DNA of 64,000 nucleotides from Lasiodiplodia sp. COLG20. Lineage: Eukaryota; Ascomycota; Dothideomycetes; Botryosphaeriales; Botryosphaeriaceae. How positions within the stretch are numbered: the first letter of the stretch is position 1; each line of letters opens with the position of its first letter. The notes under the pieces are model-generated. The model did no database searches, was not told where the DNA came from, and was given only the letters and a program-made list of their open reading frames with translations. The stretch lies in assembly GCA_009801085.1 (NCBI GenBank), contig VNWV01000005.1, positions 2,418,001-2,482,000 of the forward strand, in the 5' to 3' direction. A program made the position numbers and the translations under genes. Below are positions 28,914 to 41,272 of this stretch, one piece after another.

Positions 28914-30323
28914 TCAAGTCGGGACAGTGTAGACCTTGAGGGAGTTGATGAGCCAGTATGACTCGGAAAAGACTCCCGGGTTGTTGGCGACATAGTTGAT
29001 GCAGTTGCCGTTGCCAGTCTGAGAAGCGCAGGTGCCGGAGGACCAGACATTGCCGGCCCATTGGCCACAGAAGGTAACGTCGAAGACCTTTTGCTCCGTC
29101 AGTCATTCACTCAGTCTAAAACGCGGGGGCGTTGCTTTGGAGACTTACAATGTTGTTGTTCTGGATGAAGTTGTCAAAGGAGCAGCCCGCAAAGTGGGTC
29201 ATCGGCTGGCCCCAGTTCGAAGGGTTGGGCGTGCCGCCGGACGAAATATCGGACGGGATGGAGCTGCGCGGGAAGTACCAGACCTGGATGCTGCCTTGGT
29301 TCCAGAACGTGGCGTAGACACCGCCGCCAGCGTTGTTGAAGCCGGTACCGTACGAGTTGGCGGTGTTGCTGGTGACTCCGCAACCTGTGGCGCGCTTAGT
29401 AAGAGGTTAAAGGGAATGGGGGCTCAATGTCGTACCGTCATAGGCGGTGTTGGCATTGCAGTTGGTGTTTCCGGAGGTTCCAGATTGGCCCCCCTCTCCG
29501 ACGGTGACAGTACAGCCAGCAGCTGTGTGCAACGTCATCTGATTCACTTGTTGATTGTTCACTCCCTTCAGACCTGGTAAGTTCTTATTCCATGTCGACT
29601 AATTGAAGGGTGCTTACCTCGATCATGTCAATCTCGCCACTGTTTGGCCAGTTCGGACCTTGACGCACTCAGTACGATATTGGGCAAGGTATCCACGAAG
29701 TGTAACTTACCATACATCCAGTAGGCTGGCCAGCTTCCGCAAATGCTCCCTAAAAGATTGTTAGCTAAGCGTATGGAAAGACGGGCAGTTTCAATCTACC
29801 TGGCATGTGGGCAAGGTCAAGGATGAAGAGTCCATGAGTGAAAGCAGTGTTAGACTGAATTCTCACACTGGGTCGACCTGATCCACTGGGATCCAGCACT
29901 GTAGTGCTGTCGACACCAATGTAGACTTGGTTTCCTCTGATCTGATACAAGCCTCTAGACTGAGCATCGGCTTGAGACAGGTAGTTGACGTATCCACCAG
30001 TTGGATCGTTAGTCTGGACAAAGTCAGTGTTATATACTTGAGTGGAGCGATCTACGTACGCCGAGAGCCTGGACAGCGAAGCTGTCAAACCAGTTGGACG
30101 AGGTATAACTGGCCACAAGATCATACGCAGCTGCAGCGTCAACGCTGGCAGTGCTGACGGAGGAGTTGCCTCCAACTTGGAGGTCCAAGTACTCAGTGGT
30201 CACGTTGACCGGAGTCCATCCTGCCGTAGTGTTCGAGTAGTCGAGGGAGTCGTCATCTTGAACGGCTGGCAGGGCTGCGACGCCGGTGGCAAGCAGCAAG
30301 CTCGGAACGGCGTAGCGGAACAT
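28914..30323 (-). CDS. Secreted GH16 endo-beta-glucanase
   Basis: Seven exons: 30323-30060, 30013-29800, 29749-29711, 29658-29618, 29565-29436, 29384-29149 and 29087-28914, with six introns of 46-61 nt; 365 aa. A signal peptide covers about residues 1-19 (MFRYAVPSLLLATGVAALP). After a short N-linked-site-rich segment comes a GH16 beta-jellyroll: FTHGLFILDLAHMPG, CGSWPAYWMYGPNWPNSGE, and catalytic GEIDMIEG with nucleophile E181, D183 and acid/base E186. Then follow MTLHT, TFWNQGSIQVWYFPRSSIP and FDVTFCGQWAGNVW. The family cleaves beta-1,3 or mixed beta-1,3/1,4-glucans of fungal or plant walls. Exons 3 and 4 are only 39 and 41 nt and encode the active-site strand. The join at exon 5 uses an AAG acceptor; an upstream CAG would shift frame into a stop. 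No GPI-type tail or carbohydrate-binding module is seen. Confidence 0.93.
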
Positions 30324-30510
30324 ATTGACGAAGCGTGAAGTCCAGACTTTGAAGCTTGGTCAAGTAGGGCAAGTGCAACCACGACTGGCTAGCAGTGTGA
30401 CCGGGGGTACGAAGAATTTTTCAACTGAAGTCAAGGAGTGTCAAAGGTAGATAGAAAGAGAGCCCACCAGACTGCTGAGCTGAAGAGGAAGTAGATTTGC
30501 GACGGCGGGC

Positions 30511-30516
30511 TTTATA
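30511..30516 (-). promoter_or_regulatory. TATA box (TATAAA on minus strand)
   Basis: Minus-strand TATAAA about 190 bp upstream of the GH16 start codon. Plausible core promoter; spacing somewhat long. Confidence 0.35.
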
Positions 30517-33500
30517 CTTGTCACGACTTGTGGATATGGAAAAGCTAGAACAGCCACGGGGCAGGTGGCCATCCCTGTTGCACGGCGGAAGAAATGGCGG
30601 TGCCCAGAAGCCATGTGCAACGCTCCCCGGGGGATACCCGTTTTGTTCAAAGGCGTTCGGCGAGTGTGCCGAAGCCTGGATCGCAGGAGCGACTCATAGG
30701 GCTGGCGTGATGGTCTACCCATGGGGCCTTATATACAAGCAGCCAATGGGGTGGTTCCGGCTGATGTTGGCCGAAAGATGAAGTACCCGGAGCCCGGGTC
30801 GCGTGGATAGATGAAGGGCTATCCGTATGCGTGGAATATTCCACGAGACGAGAGGGCTCCCTACCTGGCAATCGGTATAGGGCTCATCTCTGCACGACCG
30901 ACGCCACGAGGGGAGTGTTCCTTGGAAGCCTGGCTCCAACAGGCCTTGTGAGCGGGGGCCCATGCATCATAGATGACGATCTGGGATGAGGAGTCAATGG
31001 CTTGCGTGTGCGGGCGTCAGCAATGCAAGGGACGGCGAGAAGAAGTAAACAGACAAAGAAGGAGCACTTGTCGCGGTGGCTTTAACGAAATGAGGCCTCG
31101 GCCGAAAGAGGAAAGCAGAGTGAGGTATATGCAGGTGCACATGAGCCAAGCAAAGGATTAGTATTGTTAACATCAGCGAATCACAGGGCCTGGCTGGCGG
31201 CCTGCTGAGCGGCAGGGCACGTGTAGGAATTAGTGAAGAGCGGGTCGCATGGTGCGAGAGGGCTATGAGTGGCTGTTCTTCAATATTGCGCTTCGGGCCG
31301 CGTGCTCGTTTGCGGGGGAAGGCGGTGCGGAATGAGTATAAGCATACCACCTTCTCTTTGGAGCTTGGTTGTGAGTAGGAAGCTCCTGCGCCGACACCGG
31401 CTACGTCCTAGGGAGAGCGGAGCGTGGAGCCGAGGGTTTCATAGATACTGCTGGAGGCGAGCGAGACGGAGGCATTTGTCCGATAGTTAATGGCAGTGGT
31501 GTGTCGCAGGCGGCAGCGGCGGGTCGGTGGTGTGTTCGGTTGTGAACCGAGTGTGCAACGGCCCGGCCACGACATTCGGCACTACACCTGCCCGCGTCAC
31601 AAGGCCTGCGACAGAGACAGCTGGTATCACAAGGCTCCCAGGCTCCGTCACGCCTGTCTTGCACACCAACCCTCCGCTACCTGTTCCCCTGGTGTCTCTG
31701 CATAGCAGGCTGCCTTACGTGGCTTCACCCAGCTGCTGCCCAGAGTACGTGTGGACCCATCCAACAAGGACCTTGCCCGATTAAAGTACAGCCTGCAGAA
31801 TTGCCGTCGTCAGCTCGCGCCAACATGTCTCGAAAGAGCGCGGTGGTGACGCCTGGCGCCTCAGAGGTGTCCTGGAATGAGGCAGAGGCGGCAAGCGAAG
31901 CAGCACCTGTGTTACTCCAACAGCTGGCCCTTCGTCCACACTTCACGCCTCCACATTCCTCGTCGTTCTCGCGAGCTCAACACCGCCCCCACGGCTCCTT
32001 GGCGGTCGGTCTTTGCAATTCACATGCCGGCTCGGTTTGTCTCTCTTGGTTTTCTCGCTAGCCCAGTCAATCGAGGAAGGTGGGGAAGTCGCAGGTGAAG
32101 AGTAATATTTTCCGGTCCTTTTTCGGTTTGTCGAAGCTACCATTTCGTCCACCAATGGACGCTGTGGCTGATGAAGGGACAGCTGAAAAGTCTGAGTGTC
32201 GAAGCCGCGTTTCGGCAAAACTCTGCTGCATGGCCCTTCGCCTCACCCAAGCCTCTTGCCAGATTACTAACTTAGCGCAGGAAGAATCGTGCCCAACACT
32301 TCATGCGCGAAGGAGCATGACCTCAGCACTTCTCCACGATCTGCACGGCCCCAGGAAAAAACCAACCAGGCCGAAAAGCAGTCAGCTTCGTGCGCTATGG
32401 TCCCGCTTTATCGAGGCCCAGAAGCCGGATGAGGGATCTCCGAGAGGCACTTGAACACCGGACCCGTCCCGCGCGATTTAGGCATCCCAAGCGACGTCAG
32501 TGTGCGTGGTCTCGGGAGCAACAGCGACTGAAGACAGAGTTTATGGCGGCAGAGCGAAAGTGGCTGCAGATGCCGAGCGCAGGCCAATGCCAACGACAGG
32601 ATGGGCGTTGTTGAGGTGGGAAATTAGCCCTCCATCAGCTATCGCACTGCAGCCCTGCGACGCCGATAAGGACGGGCGGTGCGGGGTTGCGATGCATGCA
32701 CTGCAAGAAGTGACGTATCACCAGCAGCAGCGAGCTTATTCCACAGGATCACCAGGCACGCCCGCTGGTTGGGCCCCGTTCCTGCAGCATTGCCAACCGG
32801 GCCCGTCGGATGGAGCCAGCAGAGCGACGGCCGTCTTTTCTCTGGGACCCACGTGGGCGTGCAGGCGCCAAGACGAGCATCCGCCCATCAAAGCTTTGCA
32901 GCCCATGGGTCGAGAGCTGCTGAGCCGCTTGGCAACGGCGCCCGCGGCTCTGGCAGCGCCGTGCCAATGTTCTGGACGTCGGCTGTTGCTCGACATTGTG
33001 TTTCACGCTTTCGGGGATCCTCAGGAACGCGCCATTTAGCCCGGCCCGCTCTTTGCACGTGACGTGGGTCTGGCCTGCATCATGGCCGCCAACCGGTTGC
33101 CCGCCCGCCGCGCCCGCTGCAGCCTTGCCCGCCGTTGGCACACGCCGTGGGACCGAAGAGCGGGACGGCCAGCAAGTTTGCACCTCCAACCTGCATGCTG
33201 CGTCGTCTCGGCCGCCGACGACGCAGCTGCGTAATGTCATCGCGGCCGGCGACTCGCGCTGGATGCCCGGCTCCACCGGGGTGTGCAGCCGCCGTCAGCT
33301 GGCTCCTCAGAACGCGCGCCAGTGCCGGACGTGTCAGCGTGCGCTCCCCGCACCGACGCCGCCCACCGCAGCGCTCTGCAGCCGCCGTGCAAGCGCGCCC
33401 GCGGCGGTCAGCAGCGAAAGAATAGGAGCAGGAGTCTTGGGCTGGCATCTGGTTCCTGGATGCCGGGCGCTTGGCGATTCGCAGCTTGTTGCGGATCAGC

Positions 33501-33943
33501 TGTTTCTAGTCTCTTTGGGCATAGGCCACAGCCACGCCGGCCGCCTGTTCCTCCCGTATGCGCCCACACTGGCCGCCGCGCTGTCCAAGCAGCCCTCGCC
33601 TCCTTTTTCGCTCATCCGCCGGCCCTGCTCTGTGAGCCTGGCGCCCCCATTAGTCGAGCCGCGTGTGTTCCTTTACCCCCACCGGCATAGCAGTCGTCAT
33701 CCTCCTATCAGCGTGTCTTGCGGTCTTTCCCGCCCACCCATGTCTCCTTAATTACCACCGCCGCTGGGCTCTTTATTATTACTCTTCCCCACGCCCCGAG
33801 AACTCTCTTTCTCTCACCCACTGCCAGCTCCGCAGAGAATACTCGCATCACTCTTTTTGCGTCTATTCCAGTCACTCTCTCGACAACAGTCGTCCAGCCA
33901 CTCTTTCGGATCCATCCCGACAACAACAATCCAATCCTTCAAA
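30517..33943. other. 3.4-kb gene-poor region between two secretome genes
   Basis: No convincing gene on either strand. From about 31200 to 33600 the sequence is GC-rich with many overlapping open frames on both strands (up to 251 codons) lacking conserved composition, so they are treated as chance. From about 33680 to 33943 the plus strand is pyrimidine-rich (CTCTTTCTCTC, CACTCTCTCGAC), typical of a strong fungal promoter and leader for the following secreted-protein gene. Both flanking genes start outward from this region, so it holds both promoters. Confidence 0.45.
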
Positions 33944-34722
33944 ATGCGCTTCTCTTCGATCGCCCTCGGCGCCCTGGCCGCCACCGGTGCCATGGCTAGC
34001 AGCCGCTCCCACGCCCGTCTTCACCGCGAGCACGAGGCCCGCAGCGTGTGAGTGCCACAGACTAAGCGCTAAGGAATCCTGTACTGACGCTTCGCAGCGA
34101 CGACCGTGGTCTTCTGCTTGACGCCATCCACGAGGCTAAGCTCCTGACTCTTGGCCTGATCGCCATTGGCAAGAACGCCCTCAGCTCGGCCGAGGCCCAG
34201 GTCTGGGTTGGCGATGACGGTGACTACACCAACGAGTACAGCAACCAGTCTGACGAGGACGTCGTCCTTGTTGTTTGGGGCCCTGCTGCCTCGTGGGTCA
34301 ACGCCAACGACCCGCTCATCACCATCACCATCCCCGCGGGCACCAACAAGACTCTCTCTTTCGCCAATGGCGCCAGCGGTGCCTGGGCTGCCATCTACCA
34401 GGACACCTCGCTCGTCAACGGCCAGATCTCCGAGACCTGGGGCGAGTACACCTTCGGCGAGTGGGGCTGCGTTGACGTTTCCCGTGAGGTCAACATGGGC
34501 GGCCACAACATGAGCATCGACACCGGCAACTGCATTTCCGACATGGAGACCTGCGTCTTCAAGTGCAAGGACGGTGCCGAGTCCTGCTGGCTCGAGTACG
34601 AGCTCGTCAACTGCGAGAACGGCTCGCAGGAGGGCGCTACCTACGGCACCTTCGACGGTGCTCCCACCGGTGGCTGCGGCAACATGGGCAGCACCGCCAC
34701 CGTCAAGACCGTCCTCTACTAA
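33944..34722 (+). CDS. Small secreted effector-like protein (Asp f 4-related)
   Basis: Exons 33944-34047 and 34098-34722 (50-nt intron, GTGAGT...CTGAC...CAG), 242 aa. Signal peptide MRFSSIALGALAATGAMA, then a basic His/Arg-rich segment (SRSHARLHREHEARSVDDR) that may be a propeptide. The mature part has VWVGDDGDYTNEYSNQS, VVLVVWGPAASWVNANDPLITITIPAGT, SFANGASGAWAAIYQD and GQISETWGEYTFGEWGCVDVSREVNM, then a Cys-rich C-terminal part with six to eight cysteines. The central WGEYTF / GAWAA region resembles the Aspergillus allergen Asp f 4 family and related ascomycete secreted proteins. I infer an apoplastic or wall-associated protein. Function unknown. A long pyrimidine-rich leader suggests strong expression. 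Confidence 0.75.
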
Positions 34723-37097
34723 ATCACGACCTCTTTTTTCCCGGAAATTTTTTTAATGAAGCGGAACTAGGAGGGCAGAGGAGGGATTGTTTATAATCAT
34801 TTTTTTTTATTGGAGCTCCAAGCGCGAGATATCGGCCATTGGCGTGGACAAGGGAAAAAAGAATCGGCGCCTGGTTTTCCTAGATATTTCGGCTTTTCGA
34901 CTCTTCGCACATTTACGATACCAGTGTCTGTTTATTGTCTATTCAACTTATCCAATAAGCCGGCTCTTACTGGTTGCTCTCAAAAGATGACGACCCATCT
35001 TTTCCAAATTCTGGTGTAAATATTACGGATACCATTTGAACTTCGACGAACAGTAGCCTCAACTACGAGAATGCAACGATTTTTTTCACAGCTTGCGCAC
35101 ATTCCGTCTCGTTTGTTTTCCGTTGATCAGGAGATCTCGGTCGTCGCATCCTCCGCGTTCTCACTCTCTCTTTGTCTCTCCGCTTGTCGTTGCGTTTATC
35201 GCGCATGGTAACCGACCCCGCTGACCGACCCAGCAAGAGGCGCATCACGGACAGAGCCTCAAGTGAGCCCACGAGCCCCGATGCCGAACCGTGCTCCAGC
35301 CCAAAAAAGCAGGCGAGCTCATACAATAATCTCCCTTATCCACAAGAGCACAGGCCCCTACGGCCTTCTATCGAAAGGTGCATCCTCCCGTCGTCGCATC
35401 CGGAAGGACGCGCCGAAAGGTCGAGGTCACGGCCAAGCTTTCCCGCCGCGTACGTCCTGTGACACGCAATGCTTCGAAAAGGTTCTTCATTTTAGCCGCA
35501 TGCACGCAATTCAGATTGATATTGCGGCTGTGCAGAGACGTTTTCGTTGCTTGGATTGGGGGCGGCGAAGCTTGTGCTCGCCCTAGCTTCCTTGACCGGT
35601 TCGTTTCTACTGTTGTTGCTGTTTCTGTTTTCGTCGGCGACTACTTGGCTAACCCCTGAGCACTTGACGAACCGAAGGCGCCGCCCCTTCACCCCAAGAA
35701 AGCCAACCCAAGGCGTTCCACAGCGCAAGGACGACACACAGTTCAGGCGCCGATGAGGCGGGGTGAAGGGCAAACGAGACTATTGAAACTTCGTCACGGA
35801 CTCGTCGCGCGCATCACTTGTTCTCGAACGCCCTCGACGACTGCCAATCTCTCGTGCCAATCTCCGTGGGGGGCTGCGTACGTGCATGCTCCGCCCGCCG
35901 CCAGTCGTCGTCGCAATCGTAGCTTGGCAGGCAAATCTCCCCTCCCTGGGCCGTGATTGACCATGTCTCGACTGCCAATCTTCTTTGCTCGACGTCCGCG
36001 CGCCAGAAGGGACCGTCCCTCTGCCACAGCGCTCTCTGCGTTGCGTGATCACGCCATGCACGTGCTTTCTGTTCCTGCGTGCCTTCTGCTGCGCAAGGCA
36101 GTCTGCTGCTCTCTTTCCCACTTTCCCTTCCCCACAAAAATAGAGCAGCAATCTCAGGGGGATTAACTGTCGTGCCAGCGACGGCTGTTGCCTATCCGTT
36201 TTCCGCGGGGCCCGCGCAGCCTGCGCACTCGCTGCTCCATGCGCGCACTTTGTGAGAGTCGCCACTTGCTTTGGACGAACGGACGCCCGGGTTAGCGAAG
36301 AAATGGAAGCTTTGAGCTTTTTTTTTTTTTTTCTTTCGGTGTGCCGGTTGCCGATGGTGTTGTGCTATCTTTTGCCCTCTTGTCAGGGAGATGGCGGTAT
36401 GTACGCGTGCACGCACGTCTCCTGGAACGCCATCTCGATCGTTTCGGCCGTCATGGTATTGGGTTCTTCGTCCAGTATTATTTTTCTACGCTGGTGGTTG
36501 AGAGTACTACGTAGCAGCGCGCGAATAAGACGAGGATTCTTTTCTTCAGCCAACATGATACGAACATACCTAGGTATAAGACGGTTCCATTATACGTCGG
36601 TGTCACCGAAGTAAAGGGTAAGGGTAGGCGAAGATGCTGGACGCCTGATTGCACATCACCGGTATGCGGGCTTTCGGGGTCGTGTCGTGGCGTACACGAC
36701 CACACCACACTCAGAACACGATAAGGCTGAGGGATAAGGTTCGGGAGAACGTGGCTAGTTGCGTCACCTCGTTCTTATACTGTGGGGGAGGGGCGACGGA
36801 AGGGAATCTAGAGTGATGTCGTGCATGTTTTGGGTTGGGGGTGACTGGGATGGGGACCCTGGGCGACACCAGGGGCGACGGCGTGTTGCAGATGTATTGT
36901 GTCAGTGCGGCATATATTGTATGCAACAAGCGGTAGGGGATTGCTCGACGGTGCCCAGGGACTTTGCATTGGTGCTCATCGCCGGAATCGGCGTTCGAGC
37001 AGGGCAACTCGAAGGACTTGTGGAAGGTGGACGCCAACGATGCGGATGACAGAGTTGAGAGACGATGAAAATAAACACATGGATATATATGCCCTTT
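34723..37097. other. 2.4-kb intergenic region
   Basis: Two 3' ends face each other across this gap. A run of 15 T lies at about 36318-36332. Many short frames occur, none convincing. No tRNA or repeat was recognised. Confidence 0.4.
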
Positions 37098-39856
37098 CTA
37101 GAACCCCGTCTTTGACTTCTGCGACTTGATATAATTCAACGCCGATCCGGACATCAACCATCGGATCTGGCCCTCATGGAACGTGTGATTCAGCTTCGTT
37201 TCCCACACTTCCCCATCCTTCCTTCTCACCCTCATCGTTAGCTGCTCGCCGGGTCTGATGTCCTCCACGCCCAAGATGTCCACTCTGTCGTCAGCTTGAA
37301 TCTTGTCGTACGCTGCCAGGTCAGCGAACGTCAACGGAAGCATCCCCTGCTTCTTGAGGTTCGTCTCGTGGATGCGTGCAAACGAGTTGGCCACGACCGC
37401 CACGCCACCCAGGTAGCGCGGCTCGAGTGCGGCGTGTTCGCGCGACGAGCCTTCGCCGTAGTTGTTCTCCCCGATGATGACCCAACGAATGTTAGAGCGC
37501 TTGTAATTTTTGGCGACTTCAGGGACAGGGAGGACAGCTGAGGTGGTGAGATCCTGAGTGTGGCCGCGGTTGGATGCGCCGGGGATGAAGGCGTTCTCGG
37601 CGCCGATGAGGAGGTTGTTGGAAATGTTTTCGAGATGGCCGCGGTAGTTATACCAGGGGCCGGCAGGGGAGATGTGGTCGGTTGTGCATTTGCCTTCAAG
37701 GAGGAAGAAAGTGTGAGCTTAAGAGTGTTCGTTTGTCTGCAGTTGTTCCTTACCTTTGACTTTGATGAGGATGGTCAGGTCTTCGGCGTTTCCAGCTTTC
37801 CAGGGCTCGAATGGCTGGAGCAGTTGGAGTCTGTCACTTTTAGGGTCTACTTGAACGGTAAGTGCTTCACGGTCCTCTGCGGGGCCTTGGTAGTAGTTTT
37901 GTCCGCTCTCGAATGATTCAGGGAGCTCATCGACGACAGGTGGGGTGAACTTGAAGGCTTGCCCCTTGCTGTCCAAGACCTCATCTGTCACTGGATTGAA
38001 TTGTAGGGACCCTGAATATGCAAAAGCCGTGACGAGCTCCGGTGATGTGACGAACGAGTGGGTTCCAGGGTTGCCATCATGTCTTCCTACAAAATTGCGG
38101 TTGAAAGAAGAGATGACAGAATTTGCCACCCCCTTGTGAATGTTAGTCGATGCAGTCAAGGTATACTAATTGAGCTCTGAGAGCTTACCTTTTTAACTTC
38201 TGTCCTGTTCCACTGACCGACACAAGGCCCACAGGAGTTGCTCAAGAGAACAGCGCCAGCTTCTTGGAACGCACTCAGGATACCATCTCTTTCCACGGTA
38301 GCTCGGACTTGCTCGCTGCCTGCTGTGACGAAGAACGGCACTTTCGGTTTCAGACCCGCCGACTCGGCTTGACGGATCAGTTCCGAGGCCTTCTTCAAGT
38401 CCTCCCACGAAGAATTTGTGCAGCTTCCAACCATGGCATGTGATAGCTCCTTTGGCCATTCACTGCCCTCAACCTCGGTGGGAAATTTAGACAACGGGTG
38501 GGATAGATCAGGGGTGTAGGGTCCATTGATGTGCGGCTCCAAAGTGTCCAAGTCAATCTCGATGACTTCGTCATAGTATTTGTCACTTCCTTCGTCGGCA
38601 CGGAGAAGCCCCATATTGTTCTTGGCGGCGTCTGCTACGAAGTCTCTCTTTGTGGCTGACAGATACCGTGCCATTGCGTCAGAGTACGGGAAAATGCAAG
38701 ACGTCGAGCCAATTTCGGCCGACATGTTGCAGATCGTCGCCATTGCGGTAGCACCGAGTGTCTCGGTTCCGGGGCCGAAGAATTCAACGGTCTTTCCCTT
38801 TCCTCCGGAGACGGACACAATCCCGGCGAGCTTGAGGATGATATCTGTAGCTTGTGTGAGAATGAGATGTATCTTTGAGAAGGAAAGGAAGAAAGTCACC
38901 TTTCGAGCTTGCCCAGCCCTGAAGTTTCCCTGTCAGTCTCACACCCATGACCTTAGGGCATTGTAGCTCCCACGGCATTCCAGCCATGGCGTCTACGGCA
39001 TCAGATCCACCGACTCCTATCCCAAGCATTCCTAATCCGCCGGCGTTTGGCGTATGCGAGTCGGTTCCGATCATGAGCCCACCCGGGCTTCTTTAAGTCA
39101 GTACTTGCACGCATATTGCCTCAAGAATTCCACTTACAAGGCGTAGTTTTCCAGAAGGATGGTATGTATGATTCCGGACCCGGGCCTCCAGAAGCCCATA
39201 TTGTACTTTGCACACGCCGAGGCCAAAAATGCGTAAACCTGTCCGATTGTTTAATACCGCCTCATTCGATGCTGTTTTCTTTCCATACCTCGCGATGCTC
39301 TCTTTTCGCATTCTCAAGATCAGGCCCCGCACCCTTCTCTGCCATGATCATATGGTCTCCGTGGATGGTTACAGGCAACTGAGCCTCTGGCAGTCCTGCG
39401 CTGATGAATTGCAACAGGGCCATGGTTGCCGTGGCATCGTGACATGCCGCACGGTCAGGATTCAACTTGAGGAACGACTTTCCGCGGTCGAGCTCTTGGT
39501 TTTCCGGTTCGCAAAGGTGCCTTTGTCCAATTAGAAATATGCTTCAGTAGGAAATTCGTGTTTTAGCATTTACGTGTAAAGGACCTTCTCTGAGAGCACA
39601 AGCGGCCGGTTCAGACGCTGGCGGAGAAGTTCTAGGTTGCGCTGAAGCTTCGGATAAGGAAGAAAGGCATTCGAAGTGGAGGTCAGCGCCTGGAATCTCG
39701 AAAAGAATATTCACGACTCACCTTCTCTAGCAAGTTCATCGGCACCTGCGTGCCTTGGATGCCTGTTCCACCGGAAACAGTGGCGAAGCGCCGTGCTGCG
39801 CATTTTGTGTGTGGCAGCGAGCTGCGCAGATGCTGTATGTTGCGCAGTAACGTCAT
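37098..39856 (-). CDS. Aconitate hydratase, mitochondrial type (Aco2-like)
   Basis: Eight exons: 39856-39722, 39647-39574, 39520-39289, 39238-39138, 39087-38900, 38844-38189, 38132-37754 and 37693-37098 (introns 50-74 nt); 786 aa. The N-terminus ([26 protein letters not shown]) is a mitochondrial presequence. The aconitase core is complete: [48 protein letters not shown], and the 4Fe-4S ligands C385 (GSCTNSS), C448 and C451 ([11 protein letters not shown]). The swivel domain has [18 protein letters not shown]. The enzyme isomerises citrate to isocitrate; Aco2-type paralogues in some fungi instead dehydrate homocitrate in lysine synthesis. The sequence differs from the main TCA aconitase enough to favour the paralogue, but I cannot separate the roles by eye. 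No frameshift is seen. Confidence 0.9.
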
Positions 39857-40275
39857 GTTTTCTAAAGATCACAGTGGGGTAAGCTCCATGGCAAGTAAAT
39901 TATTTTCGTGAAGATAGTTTTGTTGCATCAGAGAAGAGAGCTGCTATCCAAAAGGAGCGGTCCGAGAAGGAGCTATGGCCACTGACGGACTGCTCCCACT
40001 CCCGCAGCGCCACCCGGAGCCGTCCGACCAATCATGTTAGGCATATTGACTACTTGGATAGAATAGTCACGAGGTACTATTCCCTTCCCGATGACAATGC
40101 CGAGGTCATGAGAGGGTGCAGCTTCCGACGAAGGCACCGCTTTCGGTAGTGCGGGATGTTCGGTGGCGTTGAGATCTTTGTGGTCACATTGTAAAGTTGC
40201 TAGACCATCGCACGGAGACTTTAAGTCAACATATTATAAGATGAAATCATGTATTGAGATATGTTCTAGTTTCAA
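39857..40275. other. Intergenic
   Basis: About 420 bp between the aconitase start and the end of the amidohydrolase gene, both on the minus strand. It holds the aconitase promoter; no motif recognised. Confidence 0.35.
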
Positions 40276-41272
40276 TTACCACCAAAAAAGTTCTTGGGGA
40301 TTTTCAATCATGAGCAGCTGCCACTGCTCGTCAGTGAGCCATTCGCGCAGGCTCAACAGCCATTGCCGGTCGTTCACCTGGAGATAGGGCGTCTCTTTCA
40401 ATGCTTCCTCCTTTGTACGGAGCTTCATCCGAGGGGTGTGCGGCCTGGGGATATTTAATTATTGATAACATTATTGCAATAGGATCACTCACCAGTCACT
40501 TCCCCAGAGGACTCTCTTTGGGTTCGTCTTCACCAGTGTCTGCACCAAGAGTTTCATATCATCGTAGTGAGGCGCCTGATCCGAAGAGCGATAGGGCGCG
40601 CTCAGCTTAATCCAGAAATTGCCAGACCTCAGAAGTTCGAGAATGGGCTCTAAGCCGGGCTGAGAGAGGACGTCCATGCCTTCGGGGAGCATGCTCGTGC
40701 CTTTTAGAAGGGCATGGTGGTCTGTGACAACGGGAACTGGAAGGGTGCGGATTACTGGTGCCAGACGGGCCCAGTTCTCGGGGTTGAGCGGCAGCATGGC
40801 CAGGCTCCACCCGAAATGCTGCACTTTGTCGGCGTAGGAGCGCAGCATCCAGATCTGCTTCTCCACGTCCAGCATGGCATTGTGCTTGTACATATCCAGG
40901 CGGATTCCTCGCACGCCGAGCGCATGCATCTCCTGCATTTCCGATTCCGGAGTCGAGAGGTCGACTACTGCAACGCCGCGGGTCGTGTCGGGTCCCAATT
41001 CTTTCAAGAAATGCTTCAAGGAAGAACAATCATGTCCGTACGACAGCCCATGAACAAGCACCGATTTGGTGAGGCCTTGGGCTTTCTTGAATTCTTGGAA
41101 TTGCTGGACAGTTGCAGCGGGAGGAGTGAGGTGCCTGTCAGGTGAATAGGCAAATTTGGAAGCTGCAAGGCCATGAGCGATCGAACGGACTTATGAGCTC
41201 GGACTTACGCTCAAAAATGTGGTGATGGGTGTCGACGCCCCCATTGGCGAGTGGTGTTTGCGTGTTTGCCAT
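40276..41272 (-). CDS. Amidohydrolase-2 family metal-dependent hydrolase (COG3618-like)
   Basis: Three exons: 41272-41209, 41162-40493 and 40444-40276 (introns 46 and 48 nt), giving 300 aa. TIM-barrel hydrolase of the predicted dicarboxylate/lactone-hydrolase group. The metal-binding HxH is H16-H17-H18 in VDTHHHIFEP; VVTDHHALLKG holds a further His pair, and the final strand is VLWGSDWPHTP with D244. The C-terminus ends WLTDEQWQLLMIENPQELF as in homologues. Members include fuconolactonase and 2-pyrone-4,6-dicarboxylate hydrolase, so a lactone or sugar-acid lactone substrate is likely but not shown. The gene is divergent from a Zn2Cys6 regulator gene across 399 bp, with a sugar-type transporter beyond, which suggests a small catabolic unit. 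Confidence 0.87.

Noticed and set aside
32500..33751. Overlapping GC-rich frames on both strands (up to 251 codons)
   Set aside because: Several frames are open at once, none shows conserved motifs or a splice pattern; typical chance frames in GC-rich DNA.
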